Below are positions 25,801 through 40,800 of a stretch of 64,000 nt of DNA, piece by piece (the first letter of the stretch is position 1; the number at the start of each line of letters is the position of its first letter). A program made the position numbers and the translations under genes. Below the pieces are notes generated by a model, which worked only from the letters and a program-made list of their open reading frames with translations, was not told the origin of the DNA and made no database searches. The stretch comes from Rhopalosiphum padi. Its lineage: Eukaryota; Arthropoda; Insecta; Hemiptera; Aphididae. The DNA lies in NCBI RefSeq assembly GCF_020882245.1, contig NC_083598.1, positions 51,931,858-51,995,857 on the forward strand, read 5' to 3'.

Positions 25801-28800
25801 CATTTAGTTGTTCCTGATAATCTATCATATTCTAAAAAATTAATTAATTAATTTTTTTTAATTCAATGCGTATACGTCTTATTTTTTATTTTTCTGCATA
25901 CCGCCAAGAGATCATTACAAAAGTTATCAGTATTTTTTATTAAACCAACATATACAACTTGTCGAGAGAGCCGCGTTATAGTGTCTTTAAAGTAATGTGT
26001 TATAAGACAAGTCGTATAGTTAAAACACTTATAGAAATTCATTAAATGCTGAAATTGGTTTATGTCATGATATGTGTACACATTTATGTAAGGAATGACG
26101 TAATTTTTCTGTAAATTTTAAATAAGCCAATCTCTTTTTTTTTAAATAGTTTAGTGTGTTATGTAAATATAATCAAATTATTAAATATTATCAATAAGAT
26201 TTTATATTTTATAAAATTAATCTAGAATTTTAGATTCATCTTCAGAAACGTTTGATCAATAAGAAATTATACAATTGTATTTTATTTTTATTTATTTTTC
26301 AAAACATTTACTTTTAAGGATTCTGGCCAAGATGGTTTAGGACATCTAACTGTTGTATCACTTATGACTGGATGCAGTTTGCGTTTGAATAATATTAAAA
26401 CACAATCCATTATACGCATGATGAGATGTGGAGGTCTTCCAAGTTTACGAACGGTGGCTATATGTGCAGGCTTTATAGTGTTTAACGCTGATTCTGCTTC
26501 TTCAAGTGCTGGTCTAGCCGCTTCTAGTTTTTCTTCAGCAATAGCTTTTTCTTTTGCAATTGACTCTACTAAAGCTTCTGCTTTAACTTTTACTTTCATC
26601 ACTTGATTTTTCACAATTTCTGCTTGTCTTGCACGATCCGTAACTTCAACTAACACCTATGAATAATTTTTATAAAAATATTGTTTTGAATTAATACCAA
26701 ATATTATTTTGTAGTATATATTTATTTTCTCACAGTTTCTGCTTTCTGAGAAGCATTTGCTAATTCTTGTTCCATATCATCCAAGTCTTTTTTCAGCAAT
26801 TCTACGGAAATAGAAGCCTCTTCTAGTTTTGCCAAACCTGTGTCCATGCGGTGAGCTCCTTCTCCTAATTCTTTTTGTTTTTGATGATAAATACTTTTGT
26901 ATCCTCCAATAAAGTTTAAGTATGATTTTGGTGTGACATGAGTAGCTCTGCGAAATCGTTGATAATAATCACTTGAAGTATGATCAACTATATCTTGAAT
27001 TGTGCCCATTGCACCAACTAATTCTTTTTTAACTTCAGCTGTACACTCAATATCAAAATCTACCAAAAAATGTTCCGCTACTTGGACGAGAGCATCTTTG
27101 GGCCATGGTTGGAACCAGTCTATGGTACATCCAGATACTAATGCTGGGAACCTAAGGGCTCGATTTCGGAACTTTTCTCCTACCTAATGCATAATATATG
27201 TATAATTAAAATTTATAATATGATATAGATTATACAAAAAATTACAGGTGAAAAACAAAACACAACATGAAGATTTTGACAAGTTCTTGTTAAAAAATAA
27301 TCCATTATAATTTCATGGTTCAAAGTTCTTTTGGAGTTTTCCCGTTTCATAATAGGAGTTAATTCTGATATAATTTCAGATTGTTCATCTTTTGTAAATA
27401 AATTGGTAATTCCACCTAAAAATAAACATCATGTGTATATTTAAATGAGAAATTAAATTTTATTTATTGATAGTATTACCAGAAGATAGAATGTTATTTA
27501 AATACTCCAAGAAACCTTCTTCTTTAATATCCAAATCAGTAAAAATAAACGTTGTACCCTTTGCTTGAACACCACATGTTCTGTACAGCAGTTTGAGATC
27601 TTCCAAAAAATTTGTTATATTATAAGATCTATAAACAACAATTCATTAATACTTTTAATTTTAATATATTCTAACTAAAATTCAAATAACACATTTAATA
27701 ATAGAATCATACCTAGTTAAAGCTATTTGAAATGTCTTATAACCAGCTATAAAAGAAGCCAGCCTTGTTAAAGATTGTTTACCAGAACCACCAACGCCTA
27801 CTAACATTACATTTCCACGTGGGTGTCGTATAACTCTTGATATCTACGAAAAAAAATTAGATTTAGTAATTTTTATTTTAAAACAATTAAATACAACTGA
27901 CTTTAACTAAATGAAGGATAGCATCAGGAAAAAATACTAAGTCCATTCCAATACCTCGAACCATTTCATTAAATTGAGATAAAAACATTTCTAATCGTTC
28001 TCTCAGTTGAGCTTCTTCCATAACAGGCTCGTATACCTTAGGAAGTTCCATGTCAGCTTCTTCACCTTCTTCTCCAGTCGGCTCTGGAGCATCTCTTAAA
28101 CATTATTATACAATTATATGACTCCTCATGCTGTGTAAAAAAAAAGAATTTACCTCATGAAATCTACAAACGGGGGATCTGTATTCAGCATGGTTATATA
28201 TTGAGTGCCCAAGCTAGATTCTACAACTTTGTTCAACTCTTGATCAAACCAACTTTTGTCAGACAACGATGTAAATCTATAACAATTTAATATTATAAAA
28301 TCACGCAGTAAATTTTATAGTTGTCATTATCGTTTATTCCTTCAACGGTTGAAAAATTACTATAACTTCAAACAAACCTATCAGAGAATACTCTAGTAGT
28401 TTCATGCCTCCATAACATTATTAATATTTTTGCAGAATCTATAACAGTGCTTAACGTTCCAACCATTCCTTGCCAAATCCTTGACAAATCTCTTAAGCTA
28501 AAGACATAGTGAAATTTAGCTGGTGTTGGCAACAGAGTCATCTATAATGAAAAATTATTTTATTTTGTTGTTATTATCAAGAAAAAATAGTATAATTTTA
28601 ATTCAAAATGTATTTATGTTCTAAAATTCTAATTCTGTTTTAAATCTCAAAAGTAAAATACATATACTGTTGTGTTTACCAATTTAGGGAACACTGATTT
28701 CTTGGCTGTAGTATAATGGAATAAAAAGATTTTTTACGAGCTAATGGTATATAAATACACATTTTCAGATAAATTTCAAATTTTTAACCCCAGTACTCGC

Positions 28801-31800
28801 ATACACAATACGACTGCATTTTTTAAAATGGAAACCGGTGTTTTTGATACCAAATTCGGATAGAATGAATTTCTAATTCAAAAGTTATTTTGATTTATTA
28901 ACCATGGGCCATGGCTCTAAAACCAAAATTGACTGAATAAAAGCTATTTAAATTTTAATAAATAATACATTTTTACGATTTTCTTAATAGAATATAATTA
29001 TATACCCATATTATGTTAATCTTGTTTATAACACATGAAAGAAAAAATACGTAAAAACATTCAAAAAGTAACCAATAATAAATAATTATAAATGGTTTTA
29101 TGCATTTTAATGAATTAAAAATTTGAAATTTATCTGAAAATGTATATTTATATACCACTAGCTCCTAAAAAACTTCGATTTATTCCAATATTATTCGGCC
29201 GAGAAGTTCAGTGTGTTTCGTGTGTAATTTGATGAATAGATGGTATAATGTACAATCCAATTATTAGACATTAGCACATGTTTTAAATTGATTTGCAATA
29301 CTTGATCGAAAATAAAATTAACAAACTATTATGAAATTTCCAAAATTTGGAACTATGGGTAATTAAAAAAATTACCCTTGTGCTATGCCAAAGTTCTCTT
29401 GTTATAGGTGTTAGTTTTTTAACCAAATTTCGTATTTCTACTGAAAATCCTCGTTTTGCATTATAGTGCGTTTCACCAACTACTCGAAAAATCTTATCAA
29501 TCGAAGCATCTGATGGCATAGTACAGTTGAATATACAAAATTGGCGTTTCAATCTAGATGGTATATCATTTCGTCCTCCGCCTGATGCCATAAAGTATAA
29601 TACATAATTTAAAAATTTGTTGAGAAATAATTTACCAATTACTTTGTTATCTCACCAGGATGTACCATTGCACCGACAAATAGAATATCATTCAAAGTGT
29701 AGAATTCACCCGGTTTTTCTAAACTATAAAATCCTTTCATGTCCATGGTCTGTCGGACAATCTCGTTTGTAATTTGATCACCCCATTCGTTAACTTCTGG
29801 CAAATTTATGTCATCTATGAACACTGTCATTTTAAGACCCCCAGGTGGCCCAAATGTGTTTCCTAATCTTTTTTCTACATAACTTTCAATAGTTTTCTAA
29901 AATAATAAAATAAATTATTAATCACATTAAGTTGTATAATAACCATTTATAAATTTAAATTTAATTTACTTGAAACTGAAAGGGGCTAGTTGCAGATGAA
30001 AAATTAAAAGATCTATTTAAATAAAGCTCTGGTTTAGCAGATCTCATGTACGATTTCATCATAACAGTTTTGCCTGATCCCTGTTCTCCGATTAATAAAA
30101 CTGGATGTTCTTGTGTAGCTATGATATTTATCAAATATGTGATACGAACACTTTCTAAAATAGGAACCAATACTTGACTGTAATCAGAACTTGATGATTC
30201 TGCTGGAGTTGCTGAAGACATAGCAACATTCCAGTGTTCCCACCCTCCTAATTTAACATGTATAAAATAGGTTTAAATTTAAGTTGAAAACATACAATAT
30301 TACTATACCTTCTTCGGTTACAAAAAAATCAAATATTGTAGCATCAGGTTGATCATCTATTTTAGGAAGATCAAGGCTATGATTAAAATTTTCATTTAAA
30401 TAACTATTGAATTTATGCCTATCTGATGTTTCCAATAAAGCTCCTAGTCCCCATACCAATGAAAAAGTATACAGACGTTGTAAATGTATTTTACTTGGCC
30501 TTAAAAAAAATAAAAATAAAAATATTACTTAATACAATTATCTATTAATGAAAGGTATTATACAGTAAATTGTCAGGTTTGAGATAGTGATTTTCCATTC
30601 CATCCACGCCATCACCTTCTTCCGAAGAATTAGTACCATCATCTTCGATTTCTTCGTCTTCTTCTTCATCTTCTCCTTTTCCTTCTTCTTCATCTGGTTT
30701 TTTAGGTATTAAACCTTGTAATAGCAGTAGCATCTAAATTTATATTTGACACTCTTATAAGCTATAATAAAAAAAAATCTAGAATGTTGTTAAAAAATAC
30801 TTGTTGAATGGTATTGCACTGTAAGACTTTCATAGTCATGTTCAAATTTTGCGATGCCCATGTATATATATTTGAAAAAGTATTTTCAAACAATCGCCGA
30901 AATAGTTTTGATTCCCTTTTATTTCTTTTTTTAAGCCAAGCTGCCAGAACTGGATTCCAATCTAATCCGGATGAACTCATGTAAACCATACCATTACGTG
31001 ATACGGTAGCTGGTGAAGCGTTGTCAATGTTATGGGGCTCAAATATGATTTTACAGCAAGGGGCCATGGGAAGCCTATCTCCATTAGCTAATGTCAATGT
31101 TTTATTATCGTCCAATACTGAATTCAAATTTTCGATCCATATACTGTCCACTGGTCCGTCAAGCACTAACCATACATGTTCTCCTTTTTTTAATTTCAGC
31201 GTTTTTCTCCATAGTGCAGAAAATATACCATCAGTCCAATCATTAGTGGCTACATCTAGACGTCCAAACATTTGTGCTGCAGTAATTGCTTTGGGGTTCA
31301 TTCTCATTTCTCTAGATTTTGAAACAGTTTAATAAATATATAGACCATAGATATTATGTTTTACATTTTTTACCTATGATTTTCCCCACAAATTGTTAAA
31401 GATTTCATTAAAATCTGAATACAACAGGTTTTCCCAGATCCAGTAGGGCCAAGGGTCATTATTCCATGTCTAACTCTTTGTGTTTCGTACAACTAAAGAT
31501 AAAAACAGATGGATATTAGATTTATATATATTTTTTTTTATTATTATTTTTTCAGCGTCAAAAACTTGGGTTATTACTTATTAACTTAATAACTAGGAAA
31601 AATAATTACATTACATTTTTATATTGAATTGTTTATATGACTTTTTTTTTAATGTATGTTATAATGAAAATTATAATAATTATATGATTATTACTTGTAT
31701 CAATTTTAAAACCCAAGGTGAATGATATATTAAACCATCCGCTTCCACTTGGCTTTCAATTGCTTCTTCTAATTCGGGATATGCCGTTTTTTCTAATATC

Positions 31801-34800
31801 TGATTCGGAAATAAATCAGTGACTAATGACAAGAAAAGTGGTTCATCTTCATCTATTGAATTCACAAATTGGAAGGTTTTAAAAACCGCGAACAACAATC
31901 GAATATACATTAAAATAATAATAAATTACCTATTAGTTTTGATAAATTCATATCACGCAATACTCTCATAACAATCGTACTTTCTGAATCTTTACTATTT
32001 ACTCGCTTCGCAGCACCCAGAGTTCTTAATACTGACAAAATATTTCGCAGCCCAAAATCGTAATGGACTTGTTTTGTTAATTGTTCTTCGCACAGTTTGT
32101 ATAATGTATAAAATTTACGAGCAAGCGTAATGTTTTCTAAAAATCCACAGCTGGCTAATTTAACCCTGATAATGATTTGTCTATCTGGAACCATCATAGC
32201 CACTGTGCGGAACTGAATTTTTAAATTTTCTGGCAGTTCTTTGCGGCCAGCATAACCGGGATTCTAAAAAATAAAATAAATATAAATATAAATAAAGTAT
32301 AAACTACACTAGTTATGTTAAAAACATACCATCGTAATAAATATGCCAAATTCAGGACAAAGGTCTATCAGATCTCCATCAGTAAATGTAAACTGTTTTT
32401 TCTTTTCTTTTTTTGCTGACAACACAACTGCTATTTGTTGTGCTGCTACTGACAAAACAGGAAGTTCAATACGGTTAAACTCATCAAAACACCCCCATGT
32501 TCCCGATTGTGCTAAGCCTTTATAAATTCTACCCAAGCCTCGATAGTCCATTTGATCAGAGCAATTAAAAACCACCACATATTTTGCCAAAGTTTTTGCC
32601 ATGTCTTTAACTGTTTCTGTTTTTCCAGTACCAGCTGGTCCACATGGTGAACTGCCCATACTCATCGCTAATGCTTGAGCAAGTGTAATATAACACCTAC
32701 GTATAGAATTATAAAAATAATTAATTAGATAATTTACATCTGTACATGTATTAATAACATATAATACTTACCTATCTGTAAGCGGGGTGATTACTAAACG
32801 TTCTGTACATCCTAAATACTCATTTTGATAATTAAAATTGACATCAGTTATAGAAATCCAAGTCTTATCCAAATCCTCTTTAAAATAGAATCGGCATTGT
32901 TTCAACCACTCAAAGTCGTTAACAGAACGTACATTGAGACGACACTAGGTGACAACACAAATTATTATTAAGAGTTATAAATCTTCAATAATTATAGCAC
33001 ACAAGAAATTGTTTAAGATCTTTTTTGAAATAACGATGGTTCTAAATATAGTTATGATTTGTTGCAATTTAAGTATATCAAAAATACCTACCTTTTCTAC
33101 TTAGATTTTTAGATTTCGAGTTGAACAATTTTTTTCGAAAAAATGTTCAACATTGAGTATGGTAAATCATTGTTTTTTAGAAAAATGAATCATGTTAGCG
33201 GGTAAGGGTAAACGGGATTATATAAATAATAGGTACCAATTTTTAGGAAAATTGTTTTTTTAATAGGTAATTCAAAAATGAATAGTCGTTTAAATTATCT
33301 GAAAATTTCACCAAATATTATATAATAATTAGCACATTAATTTAAACAGAATATAATTTTCAAAATATTTTGGCTCTTTTTAAGCAATTTATAGACTTTT
33401 TTAGTTTTCAACTTTGATTTACTCCGATAAATTTTTTTTTTACTAGAACTTAAAAATGTTATCATGAATCATCAGAAGTTCTTATTACATTAAAAAAAAA
33501 ATATAGAAATCATATGGTTAAATGTCAACAGTAATATAAGGTATGTGATGGTTTCTTCTAAAATTACTAATATCCTTAGAAATAGAGGCTGTATATTTAA
33601 AGGGGCTTGGGAACAATATATATATTATATATATCAAATATAATATGGATAAGCATTATCATAGTATTATTATATACCAAAATATCGAAAATATCTCTCT
33701 GATGAACGTGTATAGTAATTAATGTTTCAAACTTGATTCTTTCAATACGCGTCAAATCTCTAGTCGTTTGATCGATCAACGTATTAAGTAATTCTAAAAA
33801 TCGATTATTGGTGTCGTGCATCTGCTTTCTATCCGTCCTTGCGTGTATTAATGCTACCTCGGAATCTCGGGTCCAAATCATTTGAATTCCCAATATTCCA
33901 ATCTGTTACACAGTGTATTAAAAATGTATAAAAACAAAGACATTAACGGTTGTCGTTTTAATTCAATTAAAATTCATATAATTAAATTTATATAGTTTAT
34001 ATTACCTGAGCCGGCATTTTTTCCAAGAATGCTAATAAAATAAAATTATTATCGTTTATCTGATGATTTGATGATCGAATAATTGAATGAATTGTTTGCT
34101 GAGATGTCTGCAATAAGCTAGTTAACCAAGTCTCTACACTGCCTTCGGCTCTAACAGCTCTCTCAAGTGGTATAGTTTCTCCTTCTGTTGAAATTATGGC
34201 TGTCATTTTATTATATTCAATTTCATGGAATTTTACAGCTTTAGTGTTATCGAATATCGATAATAAATGATTTTGAATTGTATGTGAATCAGAAGCTTGT
34301 CCTAAGATCTCTAATAAAGCAGGATCCGAAACAAAAAAGAATCTAGGAAACATTGTTCGTTTTCTTTCTAAATAACTGTAATAATCAATAAAATATAATT
34401 TTAATATTTTCGCTATTTAATTACTATACAATTTTAAAAGTTTACCCGCTCAAAGATTTTTGACACAACTCTAGTTGTTCTTGTAAATGAGGGAGAAGTT
34501 GTTTTAACATGTCATCTCCGACACAACAAATAACTACACTTGGTGTTTCATGTGCACGTTGCATAATTTTTTGCCATGACTTGTCAATTTTACTAAATCT
34601 AATCCAAAAATACATCATAAATGTCATAAGTTATTATATTTTGAATAATGACATTTTTTTTAAATATTATATAACCTCTTTGCTTCTTTTGGAAGTTGTT
34701 TGGCTATATCACCACCAACAAATACTGCTTCCAAGTACACCCACATATTTTGAACTAATAGCCAACGCTCCAAAATTTCATTTGTATTGGATAAATCATA

Positions 34801-37800
34801 TACCCATTGTTGTATTTGTTTTCGGAATGGTGCGTTATACCTAAATTGTTGAATTATAATAAAACACGATTCGTAAAGAAAAATGTTGTTTTTACCTATT
34901 TGACATTAATGACCCTAAAATCATTAAGCTATCTTCCAATTGACCAATAGTTTCTGCTGTCGTGTCGCCCCGAAGTAATAATTCTCCTCGATTATTAAAT
35001 GTCAAAAAAGTTAACTCTTGTACAGACCATTCGTTAGTGACTTGTCTGAGTTTCGCTTCGATATCTTTCTCTTTCATGGCTGATATACATATGTCTTCTA
35101 TATCCTCTTTATGTTTTAATAAAGGTGCTTCTAGAATATTTTTTAAACAAAATCCTTCACTTTCTAATTCAAAATTGTAACCAGTGATTTGCATTATTCT
35201 CTGCCAATGTCTTTGCTTCATAGCTTTATTTGCCATAAGTTCTAACAAGGGACACATATCATTAAAATCGTCAATTGTTCTTTTTAATGCATGAAAAGCA
35301 GGCCATTCTTTTAACCCTTTGGGTAATTTACGACATCTGTTTTGGAATTCCATTAATTCATTATTTATCTGCTCTATATTGACATCTCCCCAAGGAATAT
35401 CATAGTAACTGCTAACTCGGTCTATCACATCGTTATAGAGTTTGTACAGTTTTTGTAGAAGATTCAGTTCTTTGCGTATTTGAACTAGCTCGGGATATTC
35501 TGTAGTTTCTAAACCAAACAATTCTTCCCCGCTTTGATAAGATTGTAGGCGACGCCACATACCGTCAAAACGATTCTATAAGATTAATTGTCATTATGTT
35601 AATATTTTAAAATAAACTATTAACTCATAATAATAATAATAATTTGCAAATAAACAAATATATTTACTTGAAACATGATTAGTCTATCTGAAGCTTCTCT
35701 TGGTGAAAGACCCGGCATCATTGGTCCTAGTGTTCTGTATTCGTGACAATACTGTACACAGTCTAATTTAAAATGTTTTAGATTCTCAGCTAATTCTGTT
35801 TGAAGTTGAGGTTGGGAATCTAATAAATATATATTCATATCCATAGCACGTGTTAACACTCTTTGCCAACAATACCTAACGTTATCAACCAACTCTAAAT
35901 CTTCTCTATCTACCGGTAAATCATAACGTGTTAATACATTAAATGCTTCCTCGATCGGTTCTATTTTAAGGTCCATGTCAACTTCATTTTCTCTTATTTT
36001 TTTTAATGTTTCTATGACCATTCTAATATCATCTAAATCTCTAATTGGTCGTTCTAACTTTCTTTCCATTTCATTCATCACGGCATATACGTAATCCATT
36101 TCACGGTGGTATTTTTTGCGTAGCAACTGACCGATTCGACGATTGCATGATTTAACTTCAATGGTTAGGCCATATTTTAATTTTTCTGAAACATTATTAT
36201 TATAACTTGAACAATTAATACAATACTGTTAAATTTATACTCACCAACAGATACTAAGACACAAGATCCAAATTCATAAGTATCTGGCTTTATATTTAAA
36301 CGTTCTAAGAGTTCATGATGTTTTTGAAGGTATGCTTCCGAATCCAAAAGTGAAACCGTTGATAAGTCTCGTCTCTCTGATAAGTCATTATTCCACAAAA
36401 TCTTATATGGCACCCAAAGTTTCAAAAATTCGAATAGCATCTAAAAATATGAATTAAAATTTGTAATGAAATAATACGGCCAATATGAAATATAAATCAA
36501 TGTTACTGGTTTTAACGGTTGCACGCATGTAGAAAGTAACGAAAGTGCCTTGACGATTTCTTTGTTTTCAGTAACGTGTGAATAGAAATTTCTATGCATT
36601 ACTGGGAATGGCGGTTTTCTCTCGGATGCTAATTTATATAACCTTCGACGTTTGGCTCTTGCATCTTCTATAGTGGGCACGGTTGCTGGTACACTCTGTT
36701 CCATATCAGAAATAACAACTTTAGAAAAAAATTTTTCTCTACGCTCGCTGCAGTCTTTCTTTAACTGATTCCAGTGTTTTCCTGCTAACACCTGCCGGAA
36801 TAAAAACAAACGAGACGCGCACACGAAGACAAACACGTGGACAACACAAAACAATACCAAATATTTTACCCCAAGTAAATTACATGTCTTCGTTGTGATG
36901 CTCGTGTTTTATTATTTTCTATACAATCCTTATTACCTTTGTTTTTTTATTACCAGACCACTGTCCGACTCCTTTGGATACTCCTACCATAATTTTTCCC
37001 GCTTGGATCATCAACTCTTGTAATTCATTTATACTTGGTCTAATCACAATCGAAGGAATCATTAGTATTGCGTGCACTTCAAAAATAGGATTTTCATCTG
37101 GATAAAATATTATTCTTTAGATTAATAAATCGTTATCTGTATAAATAAAATAGAACATCGTTATTTCATAGGCTTACTAGATTCTTGAGAAAACTTTTTT
37201 CTTAATGCATCAATCGACTGCCTTGTTATTTTAATAAGCACATCTATAACTTTGCGACTATAATATCGTCTCATTTCTCTAACAGCACTATTTGCAAGGG
37301 TATAAATAGTTGGAGGCAACTCATACGCTGCCAAGACAAATGGATTATTAAAAAATTCACATACAGTACTCCAGTCTGTTTGAGTTTCATTTGACTTTCC
37401 TTCTTGCTTAACAATTTCTACATCTACTTTATCTATAATAATCATACACAATCAATACCATTTAAATACCTATATTATTATTTTTTACCTGTCTTAACTT
37501 TAAGACTTGGTTCTTGTTCTAATTTAGGAATAGTAACGCTTTCATTAGCCTTTTGAACAAGATATAATATTTCTTCAACTGCTTCTTCTACTAGAATACT
37601 TTTTCGATTCAGTTCCTATTAGGTTATACCGTTATAGTTGAATAAATTCATTTTTCTATAAAAACACACTTATCACAAACCAAAGATGCTTGACGACACG
37701 TTTCGTCTATTTTATCTAAGAATTCATCAGCGGTCCAAGTAGATCCATCTTCGGGAAAAGTATGAAGTGTAATTGACTGCATTGAAGAGAGTACCTGGAG

Positions 37801-40800
37801 TATTCTATTATTATAAACATCATGGATTCTAAAATGAAGATTTAAAAGAAATAATTTAAACATAATTTAATACAATCCACATTTTCTTTAAACTACCTGG
37901 TTACTAAAACTTGAAATTTATCTATGGCGGAGTTGGTTTTTTCAACAAAATGTCTCCATTCAGGATCTGTCCAATCAATTTTTTGCAAGCCAGGCGTTAA
38001 AAGGTCCAAAAGCCATACAAGCTGAGTGACAAAAAGAGGTCTTACATCAAGGTTAATGCTGCTTGCAACTTTTCTCATTTTATTCAACATACACTGTTTA
38101 GTATAATAAAACAATATCAATTAGTATAATATAAAACAATTGTTACTCTACTTTTCTTTGTTATATGTACTTGTAATGTGTCACAAACTAGTGTAAAGTG
38201 ATCTTTTCTAAAAAATAAAGCCTTGGTGACTATAGGAACTTTTAGTTCCATTTTTAACATACAACTTGACTCTAGTATAAGTAGATTCAATCTTGGATCG
38301 AAGTTAACATAAACCATATTATTAGTATTCTTAAACTTTAATAGTGGTTGAACTAAACAGTATTCTATAACTTTAACCTACAAATAGATTTAAGATAATA
38401 AGAATATGAGAAGTGTTAGTAAATGATATAATGTAATATTTACATTATGGTTCATCCAAATATTTTTAATTTCTTCTTCGTAGTTAAACAAAGCTACACA
38501 CATAGTGGCAAATTTTTTTTGTACTTCTGTCATTTCTGGCATTACTTTTAACACTGGATGATCGGTTGCTTCATCCATTAAATAACTTAAACGTTGTCGT
38601 AAAGACCTGACCCAGACAATACGACCTAATACAAATCCGTATAATGATATATGTATAACTTTATATTTATTTTTGAATATTACATTGTTTAGTAACATAT
38701 AAAATGTTACCTGATAGTGGTGGAAAATTCTTAGGAACAGGAGGATTGTTCCTTCGTTTTTTAAATAATTTTAATGTCCTATCTATTTGACTTTCACAAT
38801 ATTTCAGTACTCTACTATATTTTATATCCATTCGTGTCACTGGTATTTTTGTAGCGATCTATTTTAACCAGATGATTAATTATTACTTTTCAAACCAATA
38901 AATAATATTAAGTATCTACTTTTTCAAATTTATCAAGGAATTTTATTCCTTGACCTGTTTCCCAGACAGAATTAAAATTAGTTTCTATCGTGAATGCTAA
39001 TTCATCTTTCAAAGTTTGGACCATAACGAATAATGTTGTATAATCGTGATCAAATTCTTTATTTTTTTGATCTAAATAATCATAACTTTTGTTCATCACT
39101 ACTAATTTGGCTTCTTCAAAAGTCCGCACTGCATTGTCTAACGCTATAATTAAATTATTTATAATTAGCTTGTTATTTATAATGGTTAAAGTAATATTAT
39201 CATCATTCGTCATACCATCCCCGAACATCAAACCCTCCATTCTTCGTTCAAACAGTCCATTATAATCGTCAATTGTATCGAAAACTGTTAAAATTTTGAT
39301 TAATCTATCACAAAACGCATCGAATTTGCCAAATACGTAATTTTCAGAAAAACTAAATTGTCTCCCTGCTCCGTGGTGATGTTTCACTCTTTCGTAAGTG
39401 TTATGGTATAATTTGTTTAATGTAATGCATTCATTCAACTTAGTCGTCAGAGTCGCTCTATCTTGAGACCATATAGTGTCTTTATTTCTATTGGTAATGT
39501 GAAGTTTACAGCTTTCTATCATTTGGTTTGTAATCTAGGTTTGGTAAATAAAACATGTATTTATACTAAACTTTTATTTTATGGATTAGAAGACATTTAC
39601 TTTAACCATAAGAGATGATATCTTTTCTGTAGTATTATAGAACATTGACACATCGTGAATAAGACGTACTGTTTGAAGCATACGAACTAATGAGTTTCTC
39701 ATTTTAACTGGATTATCAAGGTACAGCGAATGACAGCATTTTTCCAATGCTTGGATGTATTTTGAGTTATCTTTCGCTTCATTATAGCACAGTGTCAAAT
39801 GATTATCTGTACGTCTCCATCGGTCAACCATTCGAGAACGCGAGAGTTGTAAGCAACAAATGGTCATGATTACCTAAATAAAAATATTTACTAATAAAAC
39901 TTAGTGGTTAGGGTAGTAATTTTGATAATAATATGGAATAAATAAATAAATGCAATTAATAATTGCATACCTCTTCCCAACTGAGATTAGCAGCAATTTG
40001 TGAAAATTGTGCTCCGCGTTTTTTCCAAAACTCCAATTCATCTTGCGGGCCACTAGTATCACTTTCGTACTTCAACTTCTCATCTTCTAACAATATCTAA
40101 TGCCAAATTACAATTAATATCATTTTTTAAATACTCGTATAAATTTACTTCTCGTATTTTTCGTATCCAATTTGTTACACGTTTCTCTAAAATCAGTATT
40201 TCATCCCTATTTGTGGCAAGATGTTTGGCCTCCCTGTAGGAAGGCACTTTTGATATTAAACTCATACTATCAGCAAAGATATTTGGCTGATCGCAAACTT
40301 CTTCACATACTAAAAATCAAAAAAAATATGAAGTCAAATGAAAAATATTAAATGAAGTAATATCTTAAGGATTTAAAATTAATAAAAAAAAAATTTACTA
40401 GTATAAAAATACTTAATTCATTTAAATAATGATTTATAAAATCAAGTAAATAATATAATATATATATATTTATATAAACATAATATATAAATGTATATAA
40501 AAATGTTCACTTAATAGTATAAATGTAATTAATTTGGTATCATTATAGATATGATGAGTCATACAATTATTTAAACAATATTATTATAATGTAATAAACT
40601 ACTTAAAATATTATATTAGACTATTTTATTATCATCCTATAGAAAATTTAATTGATTAAAAATTAAAAATAGTCATGCTTAAAAATATTGAAAATTTTAA
40701 TAAATAATAAAAACGATCATATAAATATTTAGTAAAAATTTCATGTATGTTAACAACTCTTTTTTTTTTAATAACAAAATATCAAAAACTGTTTATAAAG

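Noticed and set aside
31021..31332. 103-codon plus-strand frame
   Set aside because: Antisense shadow of conserved dynein exon 30.
33120..33151. 32-base hairpin in dynein intron 24
   Set aside because: A T/A-rich loop with short arms, common by chance in such AT-rich DNA; no further support.
37664..37681. Longer version of dynein exon 13 ending in VCDK
   Set aside because: No donor there restores phase with exon 14; the TTG/GTTTGT donor does and gives the family spacing.
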